A stretch of DNA of 9,492 nt from Bacteroidota bacterium (GTDB taxonomy: Bacteria > Bacteroidota > Bacteroidia > Bacteroidales > UBA12481), in the NCBI GenBank assembly GCA_030592205.1, contig JAUVKA010000126.1, positions 1 to 9,492 on the forward strand, read 5' to 3'. Numbering within the stretch: position 1 is the stretch's first letter; each line of letters opens with the position of its first letter. The translations under genes and the position numbers were made by a program. This document shows positions 1-6,572 of this stretch, piece after piece. Below the pieces are notes generated by a model. The model was not told the origin of the DNA. It worked only from the letters and a program-made list of their open reading frames with translations, and did no database searches.

Positions 1-933
1 AAAGGCCCTGCTTTTTATTGTTGTTTCAATGTCAGAATTTTTTTTTACCTGCTTTTTCTTCGTGCCGATTTATTTGTAGCGAATGATTTGGACACGCTCC
101 CAGCTGTATTTCTGGCTTCACGGATCCGAAGAAAACCCATGGTTTATGACAGCCATGAGTATTTTACCCAGGTTCCTGAATTGGTTCTCAGGCCACGAGT
201 TCAGAGAATATGGAAGTTCATTGAGCGCAGGATTCAGCCTCATTTAAAATCTGTGATAACAGTAAATGAATCTATTGCCGATATATTCAGAAATGAATAT
301 CAGAATAATGTTGTTGTCATAAAGAATTTACCGCTTGCAAGTTCCAGGGAACCAGTTCAGGGAAAACTACGATCTGGATTCAATGACAATCCTATCCTGA
401 TCTATCAGGGGGCGATAAATGTGGGCCGGGGATTAGAGGAAATGGTTGAGGCAATGGAACAACTTTCAGAATTCAATCTGCTGATTGTGGGAGGGGGAGA
501 TCGTTTTGACTCGTTAAATGAACTTGTCAGAAATAAGAATTTATCAAGTAGAATTTATTTTACCGGGCGGGTTCCTTTTGAATCAATGGGATGGTATACA
601 CGACAGGCAAAAATCGGGCTTTCCCTGGAGCAGGACATAGGATTAAATTACCGTCTTTCCTTACCAAATAAATTATTTGATTACATGCAAGCGGGTATTC
701 CGGTTATAGCTTCAGATCTTCCAGAAATTAGAAAGGTAGTGGAAGACGTAGAATTTGGCTTGCTTATAAATGATTTCTCTGCTTCCTTCCTGGCAAATGC
801 AATACGATCGGTATGGCAGGATAAAGATTTATATGACCGGTTAAAAAGCAAGGCTTTGAAAGAAGCATCGAATTACTGCTGGGAAGGGCAGGAGGGGATA
901 CTATATGATGTTTATGAAAGGGCTTTTGAATAG
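1..933 (+). CDS. Glycosyltransferase, GT4-like (5' truncated by window edge)
   Basis: This is the C-terminal 310 codons of a glycosyltransferase that would move a sugar from a nucleotide-sugar donor to an acceptor, probably a cytoplasmic or membrane-surface step of polysaccharide or glycolipid assembly. The frame is open from base 1, and the residues upstream of the first possible in-frame start (TTG at 88) still read as protein of this family (ADLFVANDLDTLP), so the true start lies before the window. The end of the N-terminal Rossmann domain carries VYDSHEYF. The C-terminal GT-B domain starts near IYQGAINVGRGLE and continues with LLIVGGGD, YFTGRVPF and NKLFDYMQAGIPVIAS, which matches the donor-binding region of GT4 enzymes. 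The acidic residue in that last motif is Asp, where Glu is usual. Family membership is clear; donor and acceptor cannot be told. No signal peptide or membrane segment is visible in the part present. Confidence 0.88.
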   Translation, partial: KGPAFYCCFNVRIFFYLLFLRADLFVANDLDTLPAVFLASRIRRKPMVYDSHEYFTQVPELVLRPRVQRIWKFIERRIQPHLKSVITVNESIADIFRNEYQNNVVVIKNLPLASSREPVQGKLRSGFNDNPILIYQGAINVGRGLEEMVEAMEQLSEFNLLIVGGGDRFDSLNELVRNKNLSSRIYFTGRVPFESMGWYTRQAKIGLSLEQDIGLNYRLSLPNKLFDYMQAGIPVIASDLPEIRKVVEDVEFGLLINDFSASFLANAIRSVWQDKDLYDRLKSKALKEASNYCWEGQEGILYDVYERAFE

Positions 934-936
934 AGC

Positions 937-976
937 TTTGCAGTTTATCCATAGTTTTTTAATATTTGTATATTCG
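937..976 (+). promoter_or_regulatory. Putative Bacteroidota-type promoter for the PLP enzyme gene
   Basis: A TTTG at 937-940 is followed after 20 bp by AATATTTG (961-968), one mismatch from the TAnnTTTG -7 box of Bacteroidota. A second overlapping candidate, TATATTCG at 969-976, also differs by one base but has no well-spaced -33 element. Either would give a short 5' leader before the start codon at 999 or 1005. The match is imperfect, so the gene could instead be read through from the glycosyltransferase 65 bp upstream. Confidence 0.4.
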
Positions 977-998
977 CATCGTTTGATTACGGGGAAAA

Positions 999-2480
999 AT
1001 GCTAATGGATAAATCAACATTGGAAAACTACTTTAGTGAATTCAAGGATCATATCATTGGGAATGATCTGAATTATAACTCACCCTATGGGCAGCAAAAG
1101 ATGCTCTATGCTGATTGGATCGCCAGCGGGAGATTATACCGTCCGATTGAAGAGAGGCTTACTTATGGCATTGGCCCATGGGTGGCCAATACGCATACTG
1201 AAACCAGCGAATCAGGGGCTCTGATTACTAATGCTTATCAATTGGCTCATAAACTAATTAAGGAGCATGTGAAGGCTGGACCAGATGATGTTATTATCAC
1301 TGCGGGATCTGGCATGACACAAGTGATAAATAAATTACAGAGAATTCTTGGCCTTCGTTTGTGCGGGGAAGCAGCCGAAAATAATTGTCAGCTTATTCAG
1401 AACCGGCCAGTAGTTTTTATAACTCATATGGAACATCACTCCAATCAAACCAGCTGGTACGAATCGAATGTTGATGTTGTGGTATTGGATCCTGATGAGA
1501 ATCTTCTTGTCAGTACGGAAAATCTTCGGAAGAAGCTCCAGGAATACCCCGACAGGCCTCTGAAAATAGGAGCCTTCACAGCTTGTTCGAATGTAACAGG
1601 TATTGAAACTCAGGTTCATGAACTTGCAAAAGTCATGCATGAAAACGGGGGTGTTTGTTTCGTGGACTATGCTGCCTCTGCACCTTATGTAGATATTAAT
1701 ATGCATCCTGATGATCCACTTGAAAAACTCGATGGTATTTACTTTTCGCCCCACAAATTTCTTGGGGGGCCGGGATCATCCGGGGTTCTGATATTTGATG
1801 CCTCTCTTTATTCCTGTAAAATTCCTGATAACCCAGGAGGTGGCACTGTTGATTGGACTAATCCATGGGGAGAATACAAATATATTGATGACATAGAACT
1901 GCGGGAAGATGGAGGAACTCCAGGGTTTATGCAGGCAATACGTGCTGCTCTTGCCATAGACTTAAAAAACAAAATGGGTACAGAGAATATCCGGCAGAGG
2001 GAATCTGAATTATTGGAAATAGCATTCAGGGAATTGAAAACCATCCCCAGACTTAAAATTTTGGCAGATAATGTGCAAGAGCGCCTTGGTGTGATATCCT
2101 TCTATATTGAGGACATGCATTTTAATCTGGTGGTTAAGCTTTTATCCGACCGCTTCGGAATACAGGTTCGAGGCGGTTGTGCCTGCGCTGGAACCTATGG
2201 TCATTATCTTCTGAATGTGAGCCATATGGATTCAAATAGGATTACCAGCCTGATCAATCAGGGCGACTTATCGCTAAAACCTGGTTGGGTTCGCTTATCT
2301 CTGCATCCCACTATGACAAACCAGGAGTTAGAGTTTATAACAGATGCTATCAGGGAAATTCAAGCCATGCATGAAATCTGGGCAGCTGATTATGTTTATA
2401 GCAGGGGAACAAATGAATACCACCACCGGGAGAACCCCGCAGACAAAACAGAAATGATTAAGAGCTGGTTTACGCTATAA
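999..2480 (+). CDS. Class V aminotransferase-fold PLP enzyme, cysteine desulfurase-like
   Basis: A 493-residue cytoplasmic fold-type I PLP enzyme of the class V family, which includes SufS/Csd cysteine desulfurases and isopenicillin-N epimerase-like proteins. Visible motifs are TAGSGMTQ (about 101-108, cofactor phosphate region), THMEHHSN (142-149, with the His that stacks on PLP), FVDYAAS (221-227, Asp223 for the pyridine nitrogen), SPHKFLGGPG (250-259, Lys253 as the Schiff-base lysine) and VRGGCACAG (390-398). Cys396 aligns with the catalytic Cys of group II desulfurases, and Cys394 makes a CxC pair. The protein is about 90 residues longer than typical SufS and no suf or isc gene is adjacent, so a housekeeping Fe-S role is not supported; desulfurase, selenocysteine lyase-like or another beta/gamma-elimination activity are all possible. 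The start is ATG 999, just after GGGGAAAA; the in-frame ATG at 1005 has better spacing to GGGG and may be the real one. Confidence 0.85.
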   Translation: MLMDKSTLENYFSEFKDHIIGNDLNYNSPYGQQKMLYADWIASGRLYRPIEERLTYGIGPWVANTHTETSESGALITNAYQLAHKLIKEHVKAGPDDVIITAGSGMTQVINKLQRILGLRLCGEAAENNCQLIQNRPVVFITHMEHHSNQTSWYESNVDVVVLDPDENLLVSTENLRKKLQEYPDRPLKIGAFTACSNVTGIETQVHELAKVMHENGGVCFVDYAASAPYVDINMHPDDPLEKLDGIYFSPHKFLGGPGSSGVLIFDASLYSCKIPDNPGGGTVDWTNPWGEYKYIDDIELREDGGTPGFMQAIRAALAIDLKNKMGTENIRQRESELLEIAFRELKTIPRLKILADNVQERLGVISFYIEDMHFNLVVKLLSDRFGIQVRGGCACAGTYGHYLLNVSHMDSNRITSLINQGDLSLKPGWVRLSLHPTMTNQELEFITDAIREIQAMHEIWAADYVYSRGTNEYHHRENPADKTEMIKSWFTL

Positions 2481-2483
2481 AGC

Positions 2484-2510
2484 TTGCGAGTTGCGAGTTG
2501 CGAGTTGCGA
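2484..2510. repeat. Heptanucleotide tandem repeat TTGCGAG, about 3.9 copies
   Basis: Four perfect consecutive copies (the last lacks one base) of TTGCGAG begin 4 bp after the stop codon of the PLP enzyme gene. There is no internal dyad, so it is not a terminator. It looks like a slippage-prone microsatellite-like array in the convergent spacer. Confidence 0.9.
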
Positions 2511-2528
2511 AATGCTGATACCTTAGCT

Positions 2529-2538
2529 TGCTTAAGCA
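2529..2538. other. Perfect 10-bp palindrome TGCTTAAGCA between the two repeat arrays
   Basis: TGCTTAAGCA is its own reverse complement. It lies in the unique stretch between the TTGCGAG array and the GCCT-rich array, and its CTTAAG core recurs in each unit of the second array (2599, 2632, 2665). With no loop it is not a convincing terminator hairpin; it may be chance or a degraded repeat relic. Confidence 0.4.
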
Positions 2539-2567
2539 CTTGTTTACTAATCCCTTATACTTATCCT

Positions 2568-2694
2568 TACGCCTCAAGCCCTAAGCCTTACGCCTTTCCT
2601 TAAGCCTGACGCCTCAAGCCTTACGCCTGTCCTTAAGCCTGACGCCTCAAGCCTTACGCCTTTCCTTAAGCCTGACGCCTCAAGCCTTACGCCT
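2568..2694. repeat. Hierarchical tandem repeat: 33-bp unit built from NAMGCCT heptamers
   Basis: The array resolves into 16 heptamers of the form TACGCCT, CAAGCCT, TAAGCCT or GACGCCT (one ends in C), interrupted at three regular places by a pentamer TTCCT or GTCCT (2596-2600, 2629-2633, 2662-2666). Four heptamers plus one pentamer make a 33-bp unit, present as three full copies (2586-2618, 2619-2651, 2652-2684) plus a partial copy; the copies differ only by T to G at 2629. The array ends 3 bp before the ftsE stop codon, so the ftsE transcript probably runs into it. There are no unique spacers, so it is not CRISPR. No gene is visible in the 217-bp spacer that holds it. Confidence 0.93.
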
Positions 2695-2697
2695 TAT

Positions 2698-3411
2698 CTA
2701 CAAGCCCATTACTTTTTCGAAATCAAAATAATTCTTGTCTGGTTCCACGGCATTAAGTATGCCATTTTCGCATTTTAGTGTTCGGGAAGGGAATTTTCTG
2801 ATCATCTCGTAATTGTGCGTAGCCATAAATATGGCACGACCGTTTTTGGAGATGCTTTGCAAAAGCTGCATGAGTTCTTCACTTGTATCGGGATCCAGGT
2901 TCCCGGTTGGTTCATCTGCCAGGATTATTTCCGGATCATTCAGCAGTGCACGGGCAATTACTACCCTTTGCTGTTCTCCTCCTGATAATTGGTGTGGGAA
3001 TTTGTCTTCTTTAAATTGGAATGATACTCTTTCCAGTACTTCAAAGATCTTATTTTTGATTTTGATCTTATCTTTCCAGCCTGTTGCACTTAGAACAAAT
3101 GCAAGGTTATCATATACATTGCGGTCGGGAAGCAATTGGAAATCCTGAAAAACCATACCAATTTTCCTTCTTAGGAAAGAGATATCGTTGTTTTTCAACT
3201 TGCGAAGATCATAACCGGCTACATAAGCCTCACCTTCCTTAATGGGTAACTCACCGTAAATGGTTTTTAGTAAACTGGTTTTGCCGCTACCCACTCTTCC
3301 GATCAGGTAAACAAATTCCCCAGCTTGTATATCCAGGTTAACATTTGAAAGGACAAGATTCAGTTTCTGGTAAACAGCTGTGTCTTTTAACGATATAATG
3401 GCTAAACTCAT
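2698..3411 (-). CDS. ftsE: Cell-division ABC transporter ATPase, FtsE type
   Basis: A 237-residue ABC ATPase with all motifs intact: Walker A GRVGSGKT (38-45), Q-loop MVFQDFQLL (Gln89), signature LSGGEQQR (142-149), Walker B ILADE (163-167, followed by PTGNLD) and H-loop ATHNYEM (His199). The segment LPDRNVYDNLAFVL after the Q-loop is typical of FtsE, the cytoplasmic partner of the membrane protein FtsX. That pair couples ATP hydrolysis to cell-wall hydrolase activation at the septum. No ftsX is present on either side; in Bacteroidota the two genes are often apart, but a LolD/MacB-like exporter ATPase cannot be excluded by sequence alone. I chose ATG 3411; an in-frame TTG at 3423 would add four residues but seems less likely. 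The gene is convergent with the PLP enzyme gene and divergent from the TPR operon. Confidence 0.82.
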   Translation of the reverse strand: MSLAIISLKDTAVYQKLNLVLSNVNLDIQAGEFVYLIGRVGSGKTSLLKTIYGELPIKEGEAYVAGYDLRKLKNNDISFLRRKIGMVFQDFQLLPDRNVYDNLAFVLSATGWKDKIKIKNKIFEVLERVSFQFKEDKFPHQLSGGEQQRVVIARALLNDPEIILADEPTGNLDPDTSEELMQLLQSISKNGRAIFMATHNYEMIRKFPSRTLKCENGILNAVEPDKNYFDFEKVMGL

Positions 3412-3467
3412 ATATTTTATCAACGGGGTTTTGTTAATTTATTAATCCTCGCCTGATAGGTACTGGC

Positions 3468-3480
3468 AAGGGTGACCCTT
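3468..3480. promoter_or_regulatory. 13-bp palindrome, possible operator before the TPR operon
   Basis: AAGGGT-G-ACCCTT is a perfect 6-bp inverted repeat around one central base. It occupies the space between the expected -33 and -7 elements of the TPR operon promoter and shares its last T with the -7 box. In this 137-bp divergent region it could bind a dimeric regulator acting on the TPR operon, on ftsE or on both. A hairpin with a 1-nt loop is not sterically sensible, so a DNA-level site is more likely than an RNA structure. Confidence 0.4.
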
Positions 3481-3487
3481 ATCTTTG
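3480..3487 (+). promoter_or_regulatory. Bacteroidota -7 box TATCTTTG for the TPR/barrel operon
   Basis: TATCTTTG is a perfect match to TAnnTTTG. It would place transcription start near 3494, leaving about 55 nt of leader before the ATG at 3549. No good TTTG -33 element sits 19-20 bp upstream, where the palindrome lies instead, so the promoter may be weak or need an activator. No clear -7 box was found for ftsE on the opposite strand. Confidence 0.6.
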
Positions 3488-3548
3488 CTAATGTAAAAAT
3501 AAAAAGATAAAAAATCAGTTATATTTCTTAGAAGTAACAAGATCACCT

Positions 3549-6500
3549 ATGAGGAAAAAAAGTATTTTCTTTTTATTAGTTTTTGCCGGGACATTTGGTC
3601 TGTTCCAGTCCTGGGCCCAGCAAACCGCATATTATCTTGATCCGGATGAAGATTTACGGGAAGGGCTGGAACTTTTCCACAAGGAAAAATACAGTGCTGC
3701 CCAGGATCGATTCATTAGGTATCTGGATCGAACTGAGGGAACTGAGACCACTTCTCAGATAGATGCCACCTATTACAGAGCCGTTTGTGCCTTGAGACTG
3801 GATCATCAGAATGCTTCCAGTCTGATCGAGAATTTTATCGAAAGTTATCCTGAAAGTCCCAGGGCCAATCAGGCCCGGTTCCAAATGGGAAACTACCTTT
3901 TCAATAATGCGAAATACTTACGGGCAATTCGCTGGTACGAGAAGATGAAAACCAAAAAGCTTAATAAGGATGAGCGATACCAATATGTATTTAATACGGC
4001 ATATTGCTATTTTGAGCAAAAGAAATACAAGCGAGCTGAGAGCCTTTTTTATGAGATTCTGAACCAGTCGGGCCCAAAGAAGGCCGATGCTAGTTATTAT
4101 TATGCTTATATTCAGTATCTTAATGAGAATTACGAAACTGCCCTGGGTTATTTCCTGGATTTACAAGATAATAGAAAGTATGGAGGAATTGTTCCCTTCT
4201 ATATTGCACAGGTTTTTTACTTGCAGGAAAAATACGATAAGGTTATAGAGTTTGCCCCAACTCTGATTAACAAAGCTAATCCCAATCAGAAAACAGAAAT
4301 TGCCAGGATAATAGGGGATGCTTTTTTTCGAAACAATCAGTATGGGGATGCTATCCCTTATCTCGAGATATATCGCAGCGGCGTTAAGAAAATGAGCAGG
4401 GAAGAACGCTATCAGCTTGGATTCGCCTATTATCAGAATGGGCAATTACAGGAGGCTGTTGCTGAATTGGAAAGAGTTAAAGATGGTGATGATGATCTAT
4501 CTCAAAATAGTAATCATCTTCTTGGAGGGATTCTTATTAGTTTGGATGAAAAGATGAAAGCCCGTTCGGCTTTCCGTAAAGCTGCTAATCTGAACCACGA
4601 CAGAGGAATTCAAGAAGAGGCCCTTCTGAATTATGCAAAGCTGAGTTTTGATCTGTCAATTTCAGGGGAAACTCTGAGAGCTTTTGAGGAATTTCTGGAA
4701 AAATTCCCGGAGTCGCCACACATGGATGAAGCTTATGACAATCTGGTTAAGGTCTTCATGAATACCCGGAATTACAAGGAAGCCTTAAATACCATGGATC
4801 GTATTCCGCAGAAAAATTCCGACATTCGTGCTGCCTATCAACGTATTGCTTATTACAGGGGATTAGAGCTTTTCAATAACCTCAAATACAGGGAGGCCAT
4901 AGATCATTTCGATAAATCATTAGTTTATGATTCTTTTAATACTAAGCTCAAAGCTCTTGCAAATTACTGGCGGGGTGAGGCCTGGTATAGTATGAAGGGA
5001 TATGATCAGGCCATTAAATCTTATAATCGTTTTCTTAATTCTTCCGGGGCATATAATCTGGTGGAGTATAATCTGGCTCATTATAATCTTGCTTACTCCT
5101 ATTTTAAGAAGCGAAGATATTCTGAAGCCATGTCCTGGTTCAGGAAGTATATTAACCGTGTAGATGCCAGACAAACAAAACTTTTGGCTGATGCTTACAA
5201 TAGGGTGGGTGACTGTTATTTCATCAATCGTACATATTGGCAGGCAATAGATTATTATGATAAGGCCGCCGGATTGAGGACGGATGATTCAGATTATGCT
5301 GCTTTCCAACAGGGTTTCTCATTTGGTCTGGTTCAACGGCCAAATAAGAAGATTGAAATATTGAATGATCTGATACATGATTTCCCAAAATCAAGATACG
5401 CTGATGATGCCCTCTACGAAATTGCCAGATCATATATCGACCTGAATAACCGGAATGAGTCGGTTAGAAACTTTAAGAACCTAATTGAGTCGTATCCTTC
5501 AAGCTCTTATGTGCGTAAGGCCTACCTTCAACTGGCTTTGATTTCTTATAATAATGAACAAAACACCCAGGCCATGGATTACTATAAGAAGGTTGTTAAT
5601 TCCTGGCCAGATAGTCAGGAGGCGCGTGACGCAATAGCAGGGATTAAGAATATTTTTATGGATGAAAACCGGGTGGATGAGTACTTTACTTATGTGAAAT
5701 CTATAGGGCAGGGAGGCGATATTTCAGTCAATGAGCAGGATAGCCTGACATATATGGCTGCAGAGAGTATCTTTATGCAAGGTGATTGTGATCGGGCAAA
5801 ACAGAACTTTTCCCAGTATATCAACCGCTTTCCAAATGGTTACTTTTTATTAAATGCCCATTATTATAAGGCCGACTGCCACTTCAGGGCTGCTGAATAC
5901 GATAAGGCGCTATTGTCATACGAATGGATTCTCTCACGTGGGGGAAGTGACTTTTCTGAATTGGCTTTATCACGAACCGGAGCGATCTACTATCAGAAAC
6001 AGAACTATAGAAAATCCCTTGAAATTTACCGGCAGCTGGTTGGGAAGGCTGAAGTCAGAACCAATGTTGTTGACGCACGGCTTGGAATCATGCGCTGTGT
6101 GTATAAACTTCAAGATTATCCGGCGGTGGTAGAGGCAGCCAATGAAATGCTGCTGACCGAAAAGATATCTGCTGAAGTGGTACGGGAATCTACCTATAAG
6201 CTAGCCAAGGCATATCAGGCCACTGGAGATAAGGATGGTGCCCTCGATGCTTTTAGTGTGTTAGCTGAAGATGTAAAAAATCTGGAAGGCGCAGAATCAA
6301 AATACTGGAAAGCCCAAATTCTTTTTGATAAGGGGCAGGTGGAGAATGCAGAAAAAGAGGTGCTCGATTTTTTGAATAAGAATACTACCCACCAGTACTG
6401 GCTGGCCAAAGCATATATCCTTTGGGCTGATATTTATCTGAGTCGTGAGGATTATTTCCAGGCCAAAGCTACTCTGCAGATCCTGCAGGAGAACTACACC

Positions 6501-6572
6501 AACAATTCAGATGATATTCTTGAGACAGTCAATCGGAAGGTTCAGGAAATTGAAGAGCTGGAGGACAAATAA
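3549..6572 (+). CDS. Large exported TPR-repeat protein, partner of downstream barrel
   Basis: A 1007-residue protein made almost wholly of TPR-type helical hairpins. A signal peptide (basic MRKK, then a hydrophobic core) ends at SWA (21-23), so the mature protein would begin with Gln24; there is no lipobox Cys, so it is predicted to be soluble in the periplasm or peripherally bound. TPR hallmarks recur along the whole length, for example YLFNNAKYLRAIRWYEK (about 116-132), AYCYFEQKKYKRAESLF (151-167), ALYEIARSYIDLNNRNESVRNF and ILWADIYLSREDYFQAKATL near the C-terminus. Several modules carry the FPxSxxxxxA linker (YPESPRANQA, FPESPHMDEA, FPKSRYADDA) seen in BamD and YbgF/CpoB TPRs. Such solenoids scaffold protein complexes. 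It is translationally coupled to an outer-membrane barrel gene, which suggests a shared envelope complex. The fold is clear; the function is unknown, and I assign no gene name. Confidence 0.9.
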   Translation: MRKKSIFFLLVFAGTFGLFQSWAQQTAYYLDPDEDLREGLELFHKEKYSAAQDRFIRYLDRTEGTETTSQIDATYYRAVCALRLDHQNASSLIENFIESYPESPRANQARFQMGNYLFNNAKYLRAIRWYEKMKTKKLNKDERYQYVFNTAYCYFEQKKYKRAESLFYEILNQSGPKKADASYYYAYIQYLNENYETALGYFLDLQDNRKYGGIVPFYIAQVFYLQEKYDKVIEFAPTLINKANPNQKTEIARIIGDAFFRNNQYGDAIPYLEIYRSGVKKMSREERYQLGFAYYQNGQLQEAVAELERVKDGDDDLSQNSNHLLGGILISLDEKMKARSAFRKAANLNHDRGIQEEALLNYAKLSFDLSISGETLRAFEEFLEKFPESPHMDEAYDNLVKVFMNTRNYKEALNTMDRIPQKNSDIRAAYQRIAYYRGLELFNNLKYREAIDHFDKSLVYDSFNTKLKALANYWRGEAWYSMKGYDQAIKSYNRFLNSSGAYNLVEYNLAHYNLAYSYFKKRRYSEAMSWFRKYINRVDARQTKLLADAYNRVGDCYFINRTYWQAIDYYDKAAGLRTDDSDYAAFQQGFSFGLVQRPNKKIEILNDLIHDFPKSRYADDALYEIARSYIDLNNRNESVRNFKNLIESYPSSSYVRKAYLQLALISYNNEQNTQAMDYYKKVVNSWPDSQEARDAIAGIKNIFMDENRVDEYFTYVKSIGQGGDISVNEQDSLTYMAAESIFMQGDCDRAKQNFSQYINRFPNGYFLLNAHYYKADCHFRAAEYDKALLSYEWILSRGGSDFSELALSRTGAIYYQKQNYRKSLEIYRQLVGKAEVRTNVVDARLGIMRCVYKLQDYPAVVEAANEMLLTEKISAEVVRESTYKLAKAYQATGDKDGALDAFSVLAEDVKNLEGAESKYWKAQILFDKGQVENAEKEVLDFLNKNTTHQYWLAKAYILWADIYLSREDYFQAKATLQILQENYTNNSDDILETVNRKVQEIEELEDK
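5052..5096 (+). repeat. In-frame 15-bp triplication inside the TPR gene
   Basis: Three consecutive 15-bp copies start with TATAATCTGG, TATAATCTGG and TATAATCTTG and encode YNLVE, YNLAH and YNLAY (residues 502-516). They keep the reading frame and lie between the two helical segments of adjacent TPR modules. The strong DNA identity of the first ten bases suggests recent duplication rather than only protein-level periodicity. Confidence 0.7.
6560..6564 (+). promoter_or_regulatory. Shine-Dalgarno GGAGG for the barrel gene, inside the TPR gene
   Basis: GGAGG ends 7 nt before ATG 6572, while the TPR stop TAA shares its last A with that ATG (TAATG). A strong SD site is unusual among the genes of this window; it supports the start at 6572 over the in-frame ATGs at 6602 and 6605, and supports termination-reinitiation coupling of the two genes. 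Confidence 0.75.

Noticed and set aside
1335..1754. 139-codon ORF on the minus strand
   Set aside because: It lies wholly antisense inside the well-supported PLP enzyme gene, and its translation shows no family motif.
2529..2538. Rho-independent terminator for the convergent genes
   Set aside because: The palindrome has no loop and no following T-tract; no convincing hairpin was found in the spacer.
2568..2694. CRISPR array
   Set aside because: The 33-bp units are directly adjacent with no variable spacers and decompose into heptamers; there are no cas genes nearby.
2586..2695. Small repetitive protein encoded by the 33-bp repeat (multiple of three, open in some frames)
   Set aside because: No start codon with a ribosome site, no continuation beyond the array, and the DNA-level heptamer structure explains it fully.
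5854..6132. 92-codon plus-strand ORF in another frame within the TPR gene
   Set aside because: It overlaps a region with clear TPR motifs in the main frame and has no motif of its own.
3549..6572. BamD or YbgF/CpoB orthologue
   Set aside because: TPR linkers are similar, but the protein is about four times too long and has no lipobox Cys or N-terminal coiled coil.
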